Part shown: positions 37,809 through 49,689 of the stretch, piece by piece
Layout: each line of letters begins with the position of its first letter
Numbering within the stretch: position 1 is the first letter of the stretch
Program-made: the position numbers and the translations under genes
NCBI GenBank assembly: GCA_027924585.1
Contig: BSBM01000321.1
Coordinates: 303,001 to 367,000 of the forward strand
Source: Larix kaempferi
Taxonomy: Eukaryota; Streptophyta; Pinopsida; Pinales; Pinaceae
Length of the DNA: 64,000 nt
Direction: 5' to 3'
The notes under the pieces: generated by a model
Told to the model about the DNA's origin: nothing
Seen by the model: the letters and a program-made list of their open reading frames with translations, nothing else
Database searches by the model: none

Positions 37809-40025
37809 CAGTTAGAGATTGTGTTGAAAATCTTGCAAGAAGAGTCCTTATTTGCTAAATTATCAAAATGTGAATTTGGAATGAAAGAACTACTGTATCT
37901 TGGGCACATTATTGGGCAAGAAGGAGTGAAGGTACACATGGAAAAAATCAGGGCTATCTTGGAATGGCCATCACCAAAAAATATTACCGAATTGAGAGGC
38001 TTTATTGGCATATGCACCTACTACAGAAAATTTGTGAAAGGATTCTCCAAGTTGACTTCTCCACTCACTGATTTGACTAAGAAGGATGCTTTCAAGTGGG
38101 ATGAAGAGGCTGAAAAGGCCTTCCAAAAAATGAAAGAGGTAATGAGTAGTTGTCCCATACTTGCACTTCCTGATTTTACTAAACCTTTTGTTGTGGAATG
38201 TGATGCTTCAGGTGGAGGAATAGGGGCTGTCCTAAAGCAAGGCCAACACCCCATAGCCTTTGAGAGCAGAAAGTTGCAGCCTCATGAAAAACTTTACTCC
38301 ATTTATGATAAAGAAATGCTGGCCATTATGCATGCATTGGCCAAATTCAGACAATACTTGGTGGGCAGCAAGTTTGTGGTGAAAACTGACCACAATAGTC
38401 TAAGACACTTTCTCACCCAAAAAGATCTAAATGAAAGGCAACAAAAGTGGGTAAGCAAGATTCAAGCTTATGATTTTGATATTGAATATGTCAAAGGAAA
38501 GAATAATATAGTAGCAGATGCTTTGTCAAGAAGGCCTTCTTTTTCTCTCATGGATATTGCCAAGGATTGGAAAAACATGCTACTAGTTGAATATGCCAAA
38601 GACAAATTTGCTTGTGATGTGTTGGATGGAATCAAAGGGGATGATAATTATAGGATTTTGAATGGGCTGATATATTATAAGGGAAGAATTTATTTAGTTC
38701 ATAACTCCAAGCTCAAGTACCGAATTTTGCAAGAAGCACATGATTCCCCACTAGCGGGCCATCCGGGGATCTTCAAAACTTATAGACAGTTGAGGCAAAG
38801 ATTTTTTTGGAAGGGGATGAAGGAAGATGTTCAGAAGTATGTGAATGAATGTAAAGCATGTCAACAAAACAAATCAGAACTTACATGTCCAGCCGGCCTA
38901 TTACAACCATTGCCCATTCCGGAGCAAAAATGGGACAATATTTCCATGGATTTCATCACCGGATTGCCTAAATCCTTGGGTAAGGATTGTATCTATGTGG
39001 TAGTTGATAGGTTGACAAAATTTGCTCATTTTTTTGCTGTTACATCATCTTTTAGTGCTGCACAAGTGGCTGATATTTTTTTCAAAGAAATCTTCAGATT
39101 GCATGGGCTTCCCAAGAGCATTGTCAGTGATAGAGATAGTAGATTCATGGGTGCTTTTTGGAAAGAAATTTTTAGATTGGTAGGCACTCAATTGACTCCA
39201 AGTACCAGCTATCATCCACAAACTGATGGACAAACAGAGAGGGTAAACCAATGGTTAGAAGGATACCTAAGAAACTATGTGGGAGGGCAGCAAAAAGCAT
39301 GGGCAAAATGGCTACACTTGGGTGAGTTTTGCTACAACACCACTTATCATATGTCAATAGGAATGTCTCCTTTCAAAGCATTATATGGTTATGATGCACT
39401 TACATTTGCTGACATTATATTTGGTGATAGTAGAGCCCCAAAGGCTAAAGGTTGGGTGGAAGAGAGCCAAGAAATTTTAAAGCTCTTGAAAGACAATTTG
39501 CAGGTTGCTCAAAATCAGCAAAAACAATATGCTGATAGACATAGAGAAGAGAGAACCTTTCAAGTCAATGATTTAGTATATTTAAGGTTGCAGCCCTATA
39601 AACAAACATCTCTCAAAAAGAATGGAGCAGAAAAATTAAAACCAAGGTACTATGGGCCATACAAGGTAGTGCGAAAGGTTGGAGAAGTAGCATATGAACT
39701 AGAACTTCCGGAAGGGAGTAAAATCCACAATGTATTTCATGTTTCTTGTCTTAAGAAAGCTCTTGGTCAGCAAATCATCACTTCAGAAATAATTCCTCCT
39801 TTGGATGATGAAGGTCAGCTCACACTTGTTCCGGAAAAGATTTTGAAGACACGGGAAAGAAGGTTGAGGAGTAGAATCATCAAAGAATATTTAGTGCAAT
39901 GGAAGGACTTACCAAATGAAGATGCCACATGGGAAGAGGAGAAGATTTTGCAGCATCCAAATTTGAAATTGCTTGAGGACAAGCAATCTTGGGTGGGGAG
40001 GACTGTAATGTCCCCATTCAAATAA
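37809..40025 (+). CDS. Element G polyprotein, second part: RT end, RNase H, integrase, chromodomain
   Basis: Same frame as the upstream part, after the TAG. It continues RT (LSKCEFGMKELLYLGHII), then RNase H with first catalytic Asp in VVECDASGGGIGAVL (about residue 990 of the whole frame). The integrase has an HHCC zinc-binding region (AGHPGIFKT ... CKACQQNK) and a DDE core: MDFITGLP (D about 1239), VSDRDSRFMG, and YHPQTDGQTERVNQ. The C-terminal chromodomain at about 1540-1580 reads EYLVQWKDLPNEDATWEEE and typically targets integration to heterochromatin marks. The frame runs through the polypurine tract and ends 22 bp inside the 3' LTR. No ATG is needed here; as a separate product it would lack the RT active site. 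Confidence 0.93.
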   Translation, partial: QLEIVLKILQEESLFAKLSKCEFGMKELLYLGHIIGQEGVKVHMEKIRAILEWPSPKNITELRGFIGICTYYRKFVKGFSKLTSPLTDLTKKDAFKWDEEAEKAFQKMKEVMSSCPILALPDFTKPFVVECDASGGGIGAVLKQGQHPIAFESRKLQPHEKLYSIYDKEMLAIMHALAKFRQYLVGSKFVVKTDHNSLRHFLTQKDLNERQQKWVSKIQAYDFDIEYVKGKNNIVADALSRRPSFSLMDIAKDWKNMLLVEYAKDKFACDVLDGIKGDDNYRILNGLIYYKGRIYLVHNSKLKYRILQEAHDSPLAGHPGIFKTYRQLRQRFFWKGMKEDVQKYVNECKACQQNKSELTCPAGLLQPLPIPEQKWDNISMDFITGLPKSLGKDCIYVVVDRLTKFAHFFAVTSSFSAAQVADIFFKEIFRLHGLPKSIVSDRDSRFMGAFWKEIFRLVGTQLTPSTSYHPQTDGQTERVNQWLEGYLRNYVGGQQKAWAKWLHLGEFCYNTTYHMSIGMSPFKALYGYDALTFADIIFGDSRAPKAKGWVEESQEILKLLKDNLQVAQNQQKQYADRHREERTFQVNDLVYLRLQPYKQTSLKKNGAEKLKPRYYGPYKVVRKVGEVAYELELPEGSKIHNVFHVSCLKKALGQQIITSEIIPPLDDEGQLTLVPEKILKTRERRLRSRIIKEYLVQWKDLPNEDATWEEEKILQHPNLKLLEDKQSWVGRTVMSPFK

Positions 40026-41771
40026 GTGCATAGTAAGACAATCCCATCAATCCTACTAGTTTCCTAGGTTGGATGGGAAAATGTGGGATGGTAATAAGGA
40101 AGCTAATAAATGATATTTAGACATTAGAAGGGTTCAAGTATTTAATAAATATGATAAATAAATAAATTCAAGAGAAATTCTAGGTGGCAAGTGGTTTTGG
40201 AGACATATGGAGGTGGTGGGACCCACACTAGCTTGATTTTTCAATGACACATGGCAGCTCTCTCTTGCCAATTCGAATTCATGGGAAGGTGAACACTCTT
40301 GGGTGAGTTGGTAAGTCATAACACATGGCATTGATCATCTTAGGTCGAAATGGGATGGAATAGTAACCTCCATGGGAGAGGAAGAGTCAAATTGGAGACT
40401 AGTGGACACTTGGGCTAGATTCCCTAGTTTTATGACAACAATAATGAAGCATCTATGACATTTATGACAAAATTCAGACCTGACTTCTTACACCTGACCA
40501 TTATGACATGTCAGCCCCAAAAATAGGCTCAAGGAAGGCGCTCATGGAGTTGGAGGAATCCAAAGAGACTCAAATTCGAATTTGGGAGAAGATGGAAGGT
40601 TGGAACTAGGAGACAAGTGGCAAATGAGGAATATTTCCTAAATGGAAAATTATTGAATCTATTGAGAGGATTTCGACCCCTTGAAGGATAATGTTGGTTA
40701 TAAAATGTAGAAATCAAGTATGATAATGGCTTTTGATGATTTGAGAAAAATTGCATTTGTGAAGAGAGAGCTAGTGGATGACTAGTTTCTTGCCTTAGCC
40801 AATTTCGAGGGTGAAAGATTCCCATCCAAGTTGGTGTTTGGAGAGGCCACTCAGGTATTTCATGGTGCTTTAATGGAGTTTGTATTTGCAGGTATCAGCT
40901 ACAGGAAGTTTCATGGTTTGGTTTAGTGCAACACTTTCTCTCCACCGTTTCCAGTTTTGAAGGCATATTCATGCTCCTTGAGGGAGGGCGTTTTTGGTGA
41001 GCACTTGTGCTTCTTGAGAGAGATTATCATTATATATTTATGATTGTAATAGCTTCATATCCTCTGTTATTCATATTCAGAAAGTCTCAGGTCGAAATAC
41101 CCACTGGTTGTATGCAAAACTATTGATTAATGAGCAAACAATGTCCATTTCCCCAATGCATTGATGTATGACACTATAATGTTGATTATTTCGAAGGGAT
41201 GGATGATTATCTGATATATTTGTGATCAATATAATTCCATGGATGTCTTCTACAAGTTTCATGTACTGTACTTGAGCATTTGAAGCATTTTTACTCAGTT
41301 TAGTTGTATTGGGAGATGAAATAGTGCCATTTCCCCAAGGGTCGAATTGGGGGTTTTTGCTGTTGAATGTGAGAGAGTTATAACAGTAGTAAAAATCAAT
41401 TAATGGTGCATATGAGACCTCAATAACATACTTAACACATTATATACCTCTGTTCATAAATTTGTGGGATTTTGGAGCCATTTGGAAGGCCATTTTCAGT
41501 GTTACCCGAGGGGGATTTGATGCACAAATTACTAGTCAAAATTACCTATATTGATCAGAATACAAATCAAGTTTGCAGCAGTATTTGGAGGTCCATAAAA
41601 CATACCTGAACCTGATATTCAAGTCTAAATACCATTAATACACTCATACAGAAGATTTGGGAGCATTTGGGATGATTTGGAGGTCAAAACAGTTAAACTA
41701 GTCAAAGGTCGAAATTGGGGAAAAAGTTGAAAAATTGGCATTTTAATAAAATTTGAAAAAGGGATATTACA
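40004..41771 (+). repeat. 3' LTR of element G
   Basis: 1768 bp, preceded by a polypurine tract and followed by TSD TCACA. It contains the last 22 bases of the pol frame including the TAA stop. Confidence 0.95.
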
Positions 41772-41776
41772 TCACA

Positions 41777-43721
41777 CCTCTATGTTGGTGACATAGAGAT
41801 CACTTTTGAAAGTGTTTCTACAAGTACAAGTTTCATTAAGCATGATAATGAATACCTTGTAGCAGTTGAAGAAGAACCAAGATCAACTTCCCCATCACCA
41901 CTTGAGCTTCATGAAGTTGGTCCAAGCAAAATTGAAGAAGATGAGGACGTTCATTTGCAAGAGCCTCATTTTCTTGAAGGGTCCTTAAAGATGAATGAAA
42001 ATAAGATCCAAGAGTCCCTCAGAATTCTCCATGACACTCAAGCATTGGTGTCAAATTCTTGTTGGAGAGCTACTTCATTGGAGGAAACATCCTTCCTTGA
42101 AGACATGGAGAAGATTCAAAGAGCAATGTGCCACATCAAAGGTAATTTCATGTCTTTGTTTTTTGATAGAAACCATTTGTTTGAGCTTAATGAATTGTTA
42201 CATGATGCATACTTGAAGAATAATGAGGATATTCATAAGCTCACAATTCAAAATGAGCAACTTCTTGAAAAGTTGCAAGATACTTGTTTTTCCTCCTATG
42301 TTTCAGATTGTCAAATGGTAGATTGTTTGGAGGATTCTCATGACATGGTGGATCATGAGAAATGTTAAAATTTGAATGTTCTTGATGTGTTTGAATATGA
42401 ACTTGAAGAGATCCAAACACTTGACGTGGTGGAAGAGGAATTTGAATTGCCTCTTGATGAAGGTTATGCAATTTTTAAAGAAGAGCATGATTCCTCTACA
42501 TTGGAACCAAACTATGACAAAGAGTTCACACTTTTGAAGGAGCTGCATGATACTACCCATATGGATCCTTCCCATTATGAAACTTTTGTACTTTTTGATC
42601 ATTTGGGTGATTTGGTTCATTCTCCTACATCCTACAATTCCATGTTTTGCAACATTAGTCTCAATGAAGTATGGGTGAAAGGGTTCTTTTTGATGGTGCC
42701 ACATGAGGAGTATGGAACTCCTAGATTTACTTTTTATGATGATATGGTTGGAGCACATTCTTATTCACATTTGCAGCAGCATAATTTGTCACTTTATCAT
42801 GATTCACATATACATGGATGCACCTATAATATGTATTTGAGTCACTTGAAGACTCATGGTTTTTCTTGCTCAACACTGGGTTCATTTGATGTTAGAGGAA
42901 CTTCATCCAACACTTGGATGAATAGATTTATGATGGGAGAACATTTTTGTTGGCAGCCACATACTTTGTTACATCTTTATGATTCTCACATTCATGGATG
43001 TATGGGTGAGACTTCTTTGAGTCATTTGAAGTCTCCTTGTTTTTTCTGCTCATTATTTGGTTCAGATTTTAGTGGAGATTCTTCATTCACTTCTTGGATG
43101 GAAGAATACATGGTTGAATATTTTGATGCATATCTCATCCTTTTGGAGCAGCATTAGAAGACATGGGATCCTCACCTATGTCATTGGAGCAGATTTGATT
43201 GGTCACTTGAAGCTTGTATGCACTTGGAAAATCGTGGTCTACTTGCTTGGAGGTACAAACACTTTCATGATTCTTTGATGAAGCACCTCCTTGATGTACA
43301 TTTTCATTATGTAGTTATGTACTTTGATGATATATATTTTGTACTCATGATGTTTGGAAGAATGCATACAAGAAAATGGGATCCAGGAATCATCTTATCT
43401 AATGGTATGGGTTGGAGAGCACTCTTCATTGTTGGGGTGCAATACAAGCAATGAGACCCTGGAATAATTTTTATCTCATTGGTTTCAATTTTTTTGGGGA
43501 AACAAGAAGTATGGGAGATGGATTTCCCACTTAATAAAGTGATTTTTATCAGATTAGTTCAACAGCAAGCATGGTGGTTCCTCTCTAAAATCTTCATGGA
43601 AACTCAAAGACTCAAGGTTTGGCAATTAAATGGCAACTTCAAAGAATTATACAGAAAGCAGGTTCTTCAACACCCATGTTTGAAATTGCTTGAGGACAAG
43701 CAATATTGGGAAGGGAGGATT
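41777..43721 (+). pseudogene. Element N protein, central and C-terminal part
   Basis: Continues the reading frame interrupted by G (codon CA|C at the TSD) and stays in one frame to 43838, inside the 3' LTR, except for TAA 42366, TAG 43155 and TGA 43452. A Glu-rich, partly coiled-coil-like region (MEKIQRAMCHIKGNFMSLFF) is followed by TLDVVEEEFELPL. A 60-residue internal duplication starts at 42801 and 42981 (DSHIHGC-----LSHLK). A His/Phe/Trp-rich block MKHLLDVHFHYVVMYFDDIY comes next. The end, VLQHPCLKLLEDKQYWEGR, resembles the pol terminus of G (ILQHPNLKLLEDKQSWVGR). The second and third stops are Tyr and Trp codons in the N2 copy, and the second is also Tyr in N3. The FDD in MYFDDIY is not convincing as an RT active site because no other RT motif surrounds it. 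Function unknown. Confidence 0.75.
42801..43160 (+). repeat. 180-bp coding duplication in element N
   Basis: Two diverged 60-codon units, 42801-42980 and 42981-43160. Both begin GATTC-CA-AT-CATGGATG and share SHLK, F-CS--GS and a W-M-MF/YM ending at protein level. The second unit is also preserved in N2 and N3. Confidence 0.75.
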
Positions 43722-45736
43722 TGTCATGTCCAAAATTTGGAATTGGGTCACAATGGCCTAATCACATTAGCCATATTCATTAGAGTTTGTAAAATTGATG
43801 TTAAGGGTCAAATAATTGCCAAGGAGGAAAATTACTAGTTTCCTAGGTTTGGGGTGGAAGCTTTGGGATTTGGAATAAGGGGGATAATAAATGATGTTTA
43901 GACATTAGAAGGGTTCAATTATTTAATAAATAGAGTGAATAAAGAAATTCAAGAGAAATCCTAAGTGACAAATGGTTTTGGAGACATATGGAGGATGTGG
44001 GACCCACACTAGCTTGATTTTTCATAATACATGGTATCTCTCTTTTGCAAATTCGAATTAATGGGAATGTGAACACTCTTGGGTGAGTTGGTAAGTCATA
44101 ACACATTTCATTGAGCATCTTAGGTCGAATTGGGAAGGATTGGTAACCTCCATGGAAGATAAAGAGTCAAAGTGGAAGTTTGTGGACACTTGGGTTAGAT
44201 TCCCTAGCCCCTATGACACCAATGATGGAGCATCTATGAAAACTATGACAAATTGCAGACCTGACCTCTGAAATCTAACCACTATGACATGTCAGCCCCA
44301 AAAATAGGCTCAAAGAAGGCGAATTTGGGAGTTGGAGAAGCCAAAGAGACTCAAAATCAAATTTGGGAGAAGATGGAAGGTTGGAACTATGAGATAAGGT
44401 TGGAATATTTCCTAAATGTAAATCTATTGAATCTATTGAGAGGATTTCGACCCTTAGAAGGCTAATGTTGGTTATAAAATTTAGAAATGAAGTATGAAAA
44501 TAGCTTTTGATCATTTGTAGAATTTGCAATTGCAATTGTGAAGAGGGAGAGCTAGTGGATGACTAGTTTCTTGCCTTAGCCAATTTCGAGGGTGAAAGAT
44601 TCCCATCCAAGTTGGAAATTGGAAAGGCCATTCAGAACTTTCATTTGGTGCTTTAATGGAGTCTTTATTTGCAGGTGTAATCTACAGGGAAGCTCATGGT
44701 TTCTTCTATTGCAGCTCGCTCCTTCAACCATTTCCAGTTTTGATGGCATATTCTTGATCCTTGAGGGAGGGCGTTTTTGGTGAGCTATTGTACTCTTTGG
44801 GGGAGCTTCTAATGCCCCATTTATTTTTTAATATGAATTAAATACTCTTTTCTTCATCTCCAAAAAGTTTCAGGTCTAAATTCCAAGTAGAAATGTATAA
44901 ATCTCATTTTTAATGGAAGAACAATGCCATTTCCCCACTACCTTGTTGTGAGCCAATGTATTGATGATGATTTCGAATGAATGGATGATTCTATGATATA
45001 TTTATGATTAATATACTGCCATGGATGTCTTCTACAAGTTTCATGTACTGTACTTGAGCATTTGAATCATTTTTACTCAGTTTAGTTGTATTGGGAGGTG
45101 AAATAGTGCCATTTCCCCAAGGGTCGAATTGGGGATTTTTGCAGTTGAATGGGGGAGGGTGAGAACAGTTGTAATAAACCATTAATGGTGCATATGATAC
45201 CTTAATAACATACTTAACACATTACATACCTCTGTTCATAAATTTGAGTGGGTTTGGAGGCATTTGGGAATCCATTTTCAGTACTTACCTTAGGGGGATT
45301 TGAACCCCAAATTATTAGTAAAATTGCATACTTGGTCCAGAATATTAAGAGAGTTTGGAGAGGTCTTTTGGTGGACATATGTCATCCATAAAAATCATAT
45401 TCAATTTCTAATATCATTAATACACCTTCCTTGAATATTTGAAGGCATTTGGAGTCAATTTGAGACCTAGAGACCAATACTAGTCAAAGGAAAATCACTA
45501 GTAAAGTTACCTACATTGATCAGAATTGAAAGAGGATTTGCAGAAGTATTTTAAAGGTCCAAAGGCATCCCTGAAACACATATTTATGTTCTAATATCTT
45601 TCATACACCTTCTCAGAAGATTTGGGATCATTTGGGGCAAATTTGGGACCTAGAGATCAAAACTAGTCAAAGGTCGAACTAGGGAAAAAAAGTGAAAATT
45701 GCAATTTTAATAAAATTCCTAAGAAGGGACATTACA
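43722..45736 (+). repeat. 3' LTR of element N
   Basis: 2015 bp. Boundaries TGTCATGTCC and GGACATTACA, followed by TSD GGGTT at 45737-45741. Confidence 0.92.
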
Positions 45737-45741
45737 GGGTT

Positions 45742-45970
45742 ACATCCATCGGAACATGGTCAATACCTGATATTTCAAAGAATCAAGGTATTTTGAATTA
45801 CAATCATTCGGCTCCAAAGAGCAAGTGTCACCAAGCTAGATTTGAACCCAGGTGGGGAGGATAACAATATTCCTCCCAACCACCCGATCTACACTCAATT
45901 GACTTATATATAAATTGTTATGTAGATGGTTATCATTATACGTATAGATATAATTTATGTTAATTCCCAT

Positions 45971-46022
<52 letters not shown>

Positions 46023-46050
46023 GATTGACTTTTAAATGTTTATAATAAAA

Positions 46051-46090
<40 letters not shown>

Positions 46091-47922
46091 AGTTGCACAT
46101 ATTAATATTCCTAATTTTAAAGATGGTGTAGGATTAGAAACAAAGTTACGTGTTTATATATATATATATTTAAGAATTTTTATTTTTGAAGATCAAGGTC
46201 CCTAATTGGAATTAAGGATTTATTTTTAAATATATAAATGTACTACGAACATAGTTAATTTTACGATTATGATTAAAATCCCTAGTTTGAATTAAAGATT
46301 TGCTTTTAAATGTATAAAAGTTAAGATATGATTGTGGTGAAGAAGGATGATTAATGGTTAGTATAATTTATATTAAAGGATAGTAATTATTTAAAATGAA
46401 AATTTTATGTAAGTATTATGTGTTTCCTTATCTGAGGTTGATGTAGAGCATTGTTATAAAAAATAAAAATAAAAAATCAACATTTTACTACAAATTGCGA
46501 TATGGTCGGTACAGTAGTAGGTGATGCATATAATGACATGGTAATGATGAAATGTAACTTGGAAGACCTACCAAGGGGACAGTCGTAAGCAAATATGATG
46601 AAACGGTAGAGATTTTCTACTATAAATTAAATAGTGATGACTAGAACTAAGAGGAGATTTATTAGACGCATTACAAGCAACTTTGGTGCATGTTGCTTTA
46701 GATCGAAGGACCTTGTGAAAAGTAAAGGAAAGCATGAATCTAGGATAGGACATTTTAAACTTTTCCTACATAACCATGGTTACAAGACAAGTGTACGAAT
46801 ATATTGGCGTATTTATTAAATGATGGGAAAATGATAAATTTTGACTAACAAGACACCAAGATACTCAGATTGACGATACTTTAAGAGATTGTCAAGGGAG
46901 CGAAACGAACTTAAAATTTGAAAACGAGATATCAATGTGATCAGTATGATGAGCTGAACTCAACGACATGCATTTTACATTATGACAAAAACATTTACGA
47001 AAAATCAGGACTACGAACTTGAAGTTTAACCATGGTATCGAAATGGTCAAATTAAGACAATGTTTCGTAAAAGGAAGTATAGAGATGATTAGCATAATAA
47101 ACGAACGCATTGAAGCTAACCTTAGGTCATAATCAAACTTGATGAAATGATAACTAGCCCTCGAGATGGAACTCGATGAAGTTGAGAAAACACACATAGT
47201 GCGACTTGATGAGTCTGTCGAAGTAGTCCTGTCATAATGAAAATGATGAAATGAGGTAAGGGTGTGATAAGCTCATTGATTTAGACATGATGTCACTGAA
47301 GAAAGGACTAAGAGTTAAATTTTAATACGTTCGACTAAGTCACTAAGTTTCGATGCCTGGAATCCTATCAAATTGAGAACCAACATTTAGGGGTTTTTGG
47401 AAGTAACCTTATGGAAATTGGTTTTGGAATATTTGAGGGTCTCTCTCTTGATTTGTTAAAAATGTGACCATGTCTTACCCATCTTCGATTGACGGAATAT
47501 GATGTTTACCTTCTCGTCTTGGAGGGAAGGATGACCGAATAGATTTGGAGTCTTGCTTGATGGTGATTTTCTAACTAATGGGTGGCTATTGATGTTGTAT
47601 AGCTTAAATTGGATATCATAGACCTTTGAAGATGACTAGAAGGTGTAGGAAATCTAAGTTGGGACCGAAAGTTATTGGAAGTATTATTGGATTTACATTA
47701 CCCGAAATTTTGATTGAGTTTCTGAGGATGTATTGGAACCATACTAGAAGATCTAGAAAACTAATGTTTAGAACCACTGGTACTTATGGCCATGATTGTT
47801 TGAGAAAAATGGAAGAGAATGAAAAGAAGATGAGAGTGGGAAATTAAAGGTAAAAGCCTAGCATCAAAAGTACGAGACCAAAAATTAACTTCGGGATGAA
47901 GTTCTATATAAGAGGGGGTGTA
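45742..47922. other. Element C internal region, right part: no coding signal
   Basis: AT-rich, with two TA microsatellites (about 45970-46018 and 46058-46086). From 46600 to 47900 it is less AT-biased, but no frame has recognisable retroelement motifs. It ends AACTTCGGGATGAAGTTC and the polypurine-like AGAGGGGGTG just before the 3' LTR. Confidence 0.7.
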
Positions 47923-48810
47923 TGTAGTGCCCCTAGACTACTGTAGACCTTGAGGATACCTGTTGAGTGACCCGACTGATTGAAACATTAATAAAATGAC
48001 CCTTTGATTTTGTATTGAGTATATTCATGACTACGATTGATTTGAGAAGTAATAAAATAATGGTATACATGGATCTGGATAGTTAATGTAAATGAATGAT
48101 TACATGTTGCTTAAATGATTAACTTTGATTATGTAAAATGTATTACATGAACATGTGAATGATGCTTAATGACTAGCTGTATGATTGATTATGTGATGAG
48201 AACGAAGAAATTTATCATTGACTAAATGCATTACTGATTAGATGAAAGAGTAATGTTACGAGTAAACCATAAATGCTTAGCAATGTAGATGTATGAATCG
48301 AACTATGATAATTGAGAAAAGTACTACTAATATATGTTGGTGAGGAATGTGTGTAGCGACAGGTGAAACGGTTCACCGACGGACACACAAAGGAATATGA
48401 AGGGTCGTAGAGTATGGATAAATCACACACGGGGAGAGCGACGACAATGTCGACTTCCAACAGAATACCACGCATGAGCAGATAAGCATTGATCTGATTG
48501 CTCAAGAGGAAAGTGTGAGGGCGTACGAGGTGGGCCACGACGGAGCTGGTCACGTACGAGTTGGGGGGTGCACAGTGAGAACGGATTCACTCCTCAGCGC
48601 CAATAGTCCCTAATAGCGTGTGGACGGAGGATAGAAGGTAACGGCTACTGAAATCCCTACATGAAGTTCCCTCAAGTCAAAACGAAAGGATGACGACAGA
48701 AGGGCCCGACGGTGCAGTACCTTGTCGAGAACGGAAAGAGTGGACGCAAGGACCCAACAATGTGGTACCTTGCTGAGGAATGGAAACTACACATGACTGG
48801 ACTCGACGGA
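47923..48810 (+). repeat. 3' LTR of element C, first part (split by the Ty1/copia)
   Basis: Matches 24924-25790 of the 5' LTR. It is interrupted after ACGGA (48806-48810) by the copia element and resumes at 56072. Confidence 0.9.
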
Positions 48811-49426
48811 TGTTAAAATTTGAGCATTAATTCACAATACTCTTGGATCTTTACTAAGAGAATAACATATATAGTATATCAATGCATAAAAATCACAATA
48901 AACATCACAGGCATCACAAGAATCAAAAGCATGAGAGACAAGAGACACAGAGTTTCCGTGGGGAAAAACCTCAGGTGAAAAACCCCACAACTTCCTCAGA
49001 GATAGAGAGAGCAATGGCTCAACCAAAGTACAACCAAAATACACTTGAGATAGTCTCCTAGAATAGATGATCCTCCTCCTCACTAGTGCGCCACTTTCTG
49101 AGTGAGAGAAGTGTGTCTTTCCGAATGATCCAAATAGAGATCTCCCGATCTCTATTTATACTTAACCTGTTTTCCCTATTTATACTTAACTTGTTTTCCC
49201 AGTGACCTTATGGGGATGACTTGTCTATCTAGATACATCCACAATATAATATATATTTTAGGGCCGACCCCACACATGGTGGTCTAATAACCCATCGACA
49301 AGTACACACACTTGCGACACTTGTCAATCCACATGACGACACTTCCTTATAGAGGAATAACACATCTCTTATAAGGGTACAATAAATATATATGAAATAC
49401 ATTCCGAAGTTACATATACATCAACA
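48811..49426 (-). repeat. 3' LTR of the Ty1/copia element
   Basis: 616 bp. It has one extra tandem copy of TTTTCCC---TTTATACTTAAC near 49170-49200 relative to the other LTR, which explains part of the length difference. Confidence 0.92.
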
Positions 49427-49689
49427 CTCCCTCTTAACTAGGAAGGTATTTCTCGACACAGTTCTGCTAGACAAGTCTTATTCTCGGGACCATTGTCATC
49501 ATCATCGTCACTGCTGCTGCTATCTCAACCAATCTTTGACTCTACTCATCATAGGAAGTTCTACAGAGCCAGTCCTTTTTCATACTGGATGTAGGCCCAC
49601 CACCTGCAGGTCTTCATCATCTGTGTGAACGGTCTGATAGAGGTGGCCTCTCAGGACTAATTTTATGTGCGGATGCAATACCGGAAAGA

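Larger units (their letters stand above)
33437..41771 (+). mobile_element. Element G: nearly intact chromodomain Ty3/gypsy retrotransposon
   Basis: LTRs at 33437-35204 and 40004-41771 are both 1768 bp and differ at roughly 16 positions by eye. Ends are TGTAATGTCC and GGATATTACA. The TSD TCACA is at 33432-33436 and 41772-41776. The primer-binding site TGGTATCAGAGC is at 35207-35218 and the polypurine tract GGGTGGGGAGGAC just before 40004. One gag-pol frame spans 35235-40025 with a single in-frame TAG. It is inserted in the coding region of element N, so it is younger than N. Confidence 0.96.
30652..45736 (+). mobile_element. Element N: non-autonomous LTR retrotransposon with an unrecognised long ORF
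   Basis: The 5' LTR is 30652-32668 and the 3' LTR 43722-45736 (about 2.02 kb each), starting TGTCATGTCC and ending GGACATTACA. The TSD GGGTT is at 30647-30651 and 45737-45741. A tRNA-iMet primer-binding site TGGTATCAGAGC lies at 32670-32681 and the polypurine tract GGGAAGGGAGGAT just before the 3' LTR. With the nested element G removed it is about 6.7 kb. The internal region codes for one long, now broken, protein with a zinc knuckle but no protease, RT, RNase H or integrase. LTR ends, leader and polypurine tract resemble those of G. Confidence 0.92.

Noticed and set aside
43300-43345. MYFDDIY in the N protein as an RT active site
   Set aside because: No other RT motif lies on either side, and the surrounding residues do not resemble the palm.
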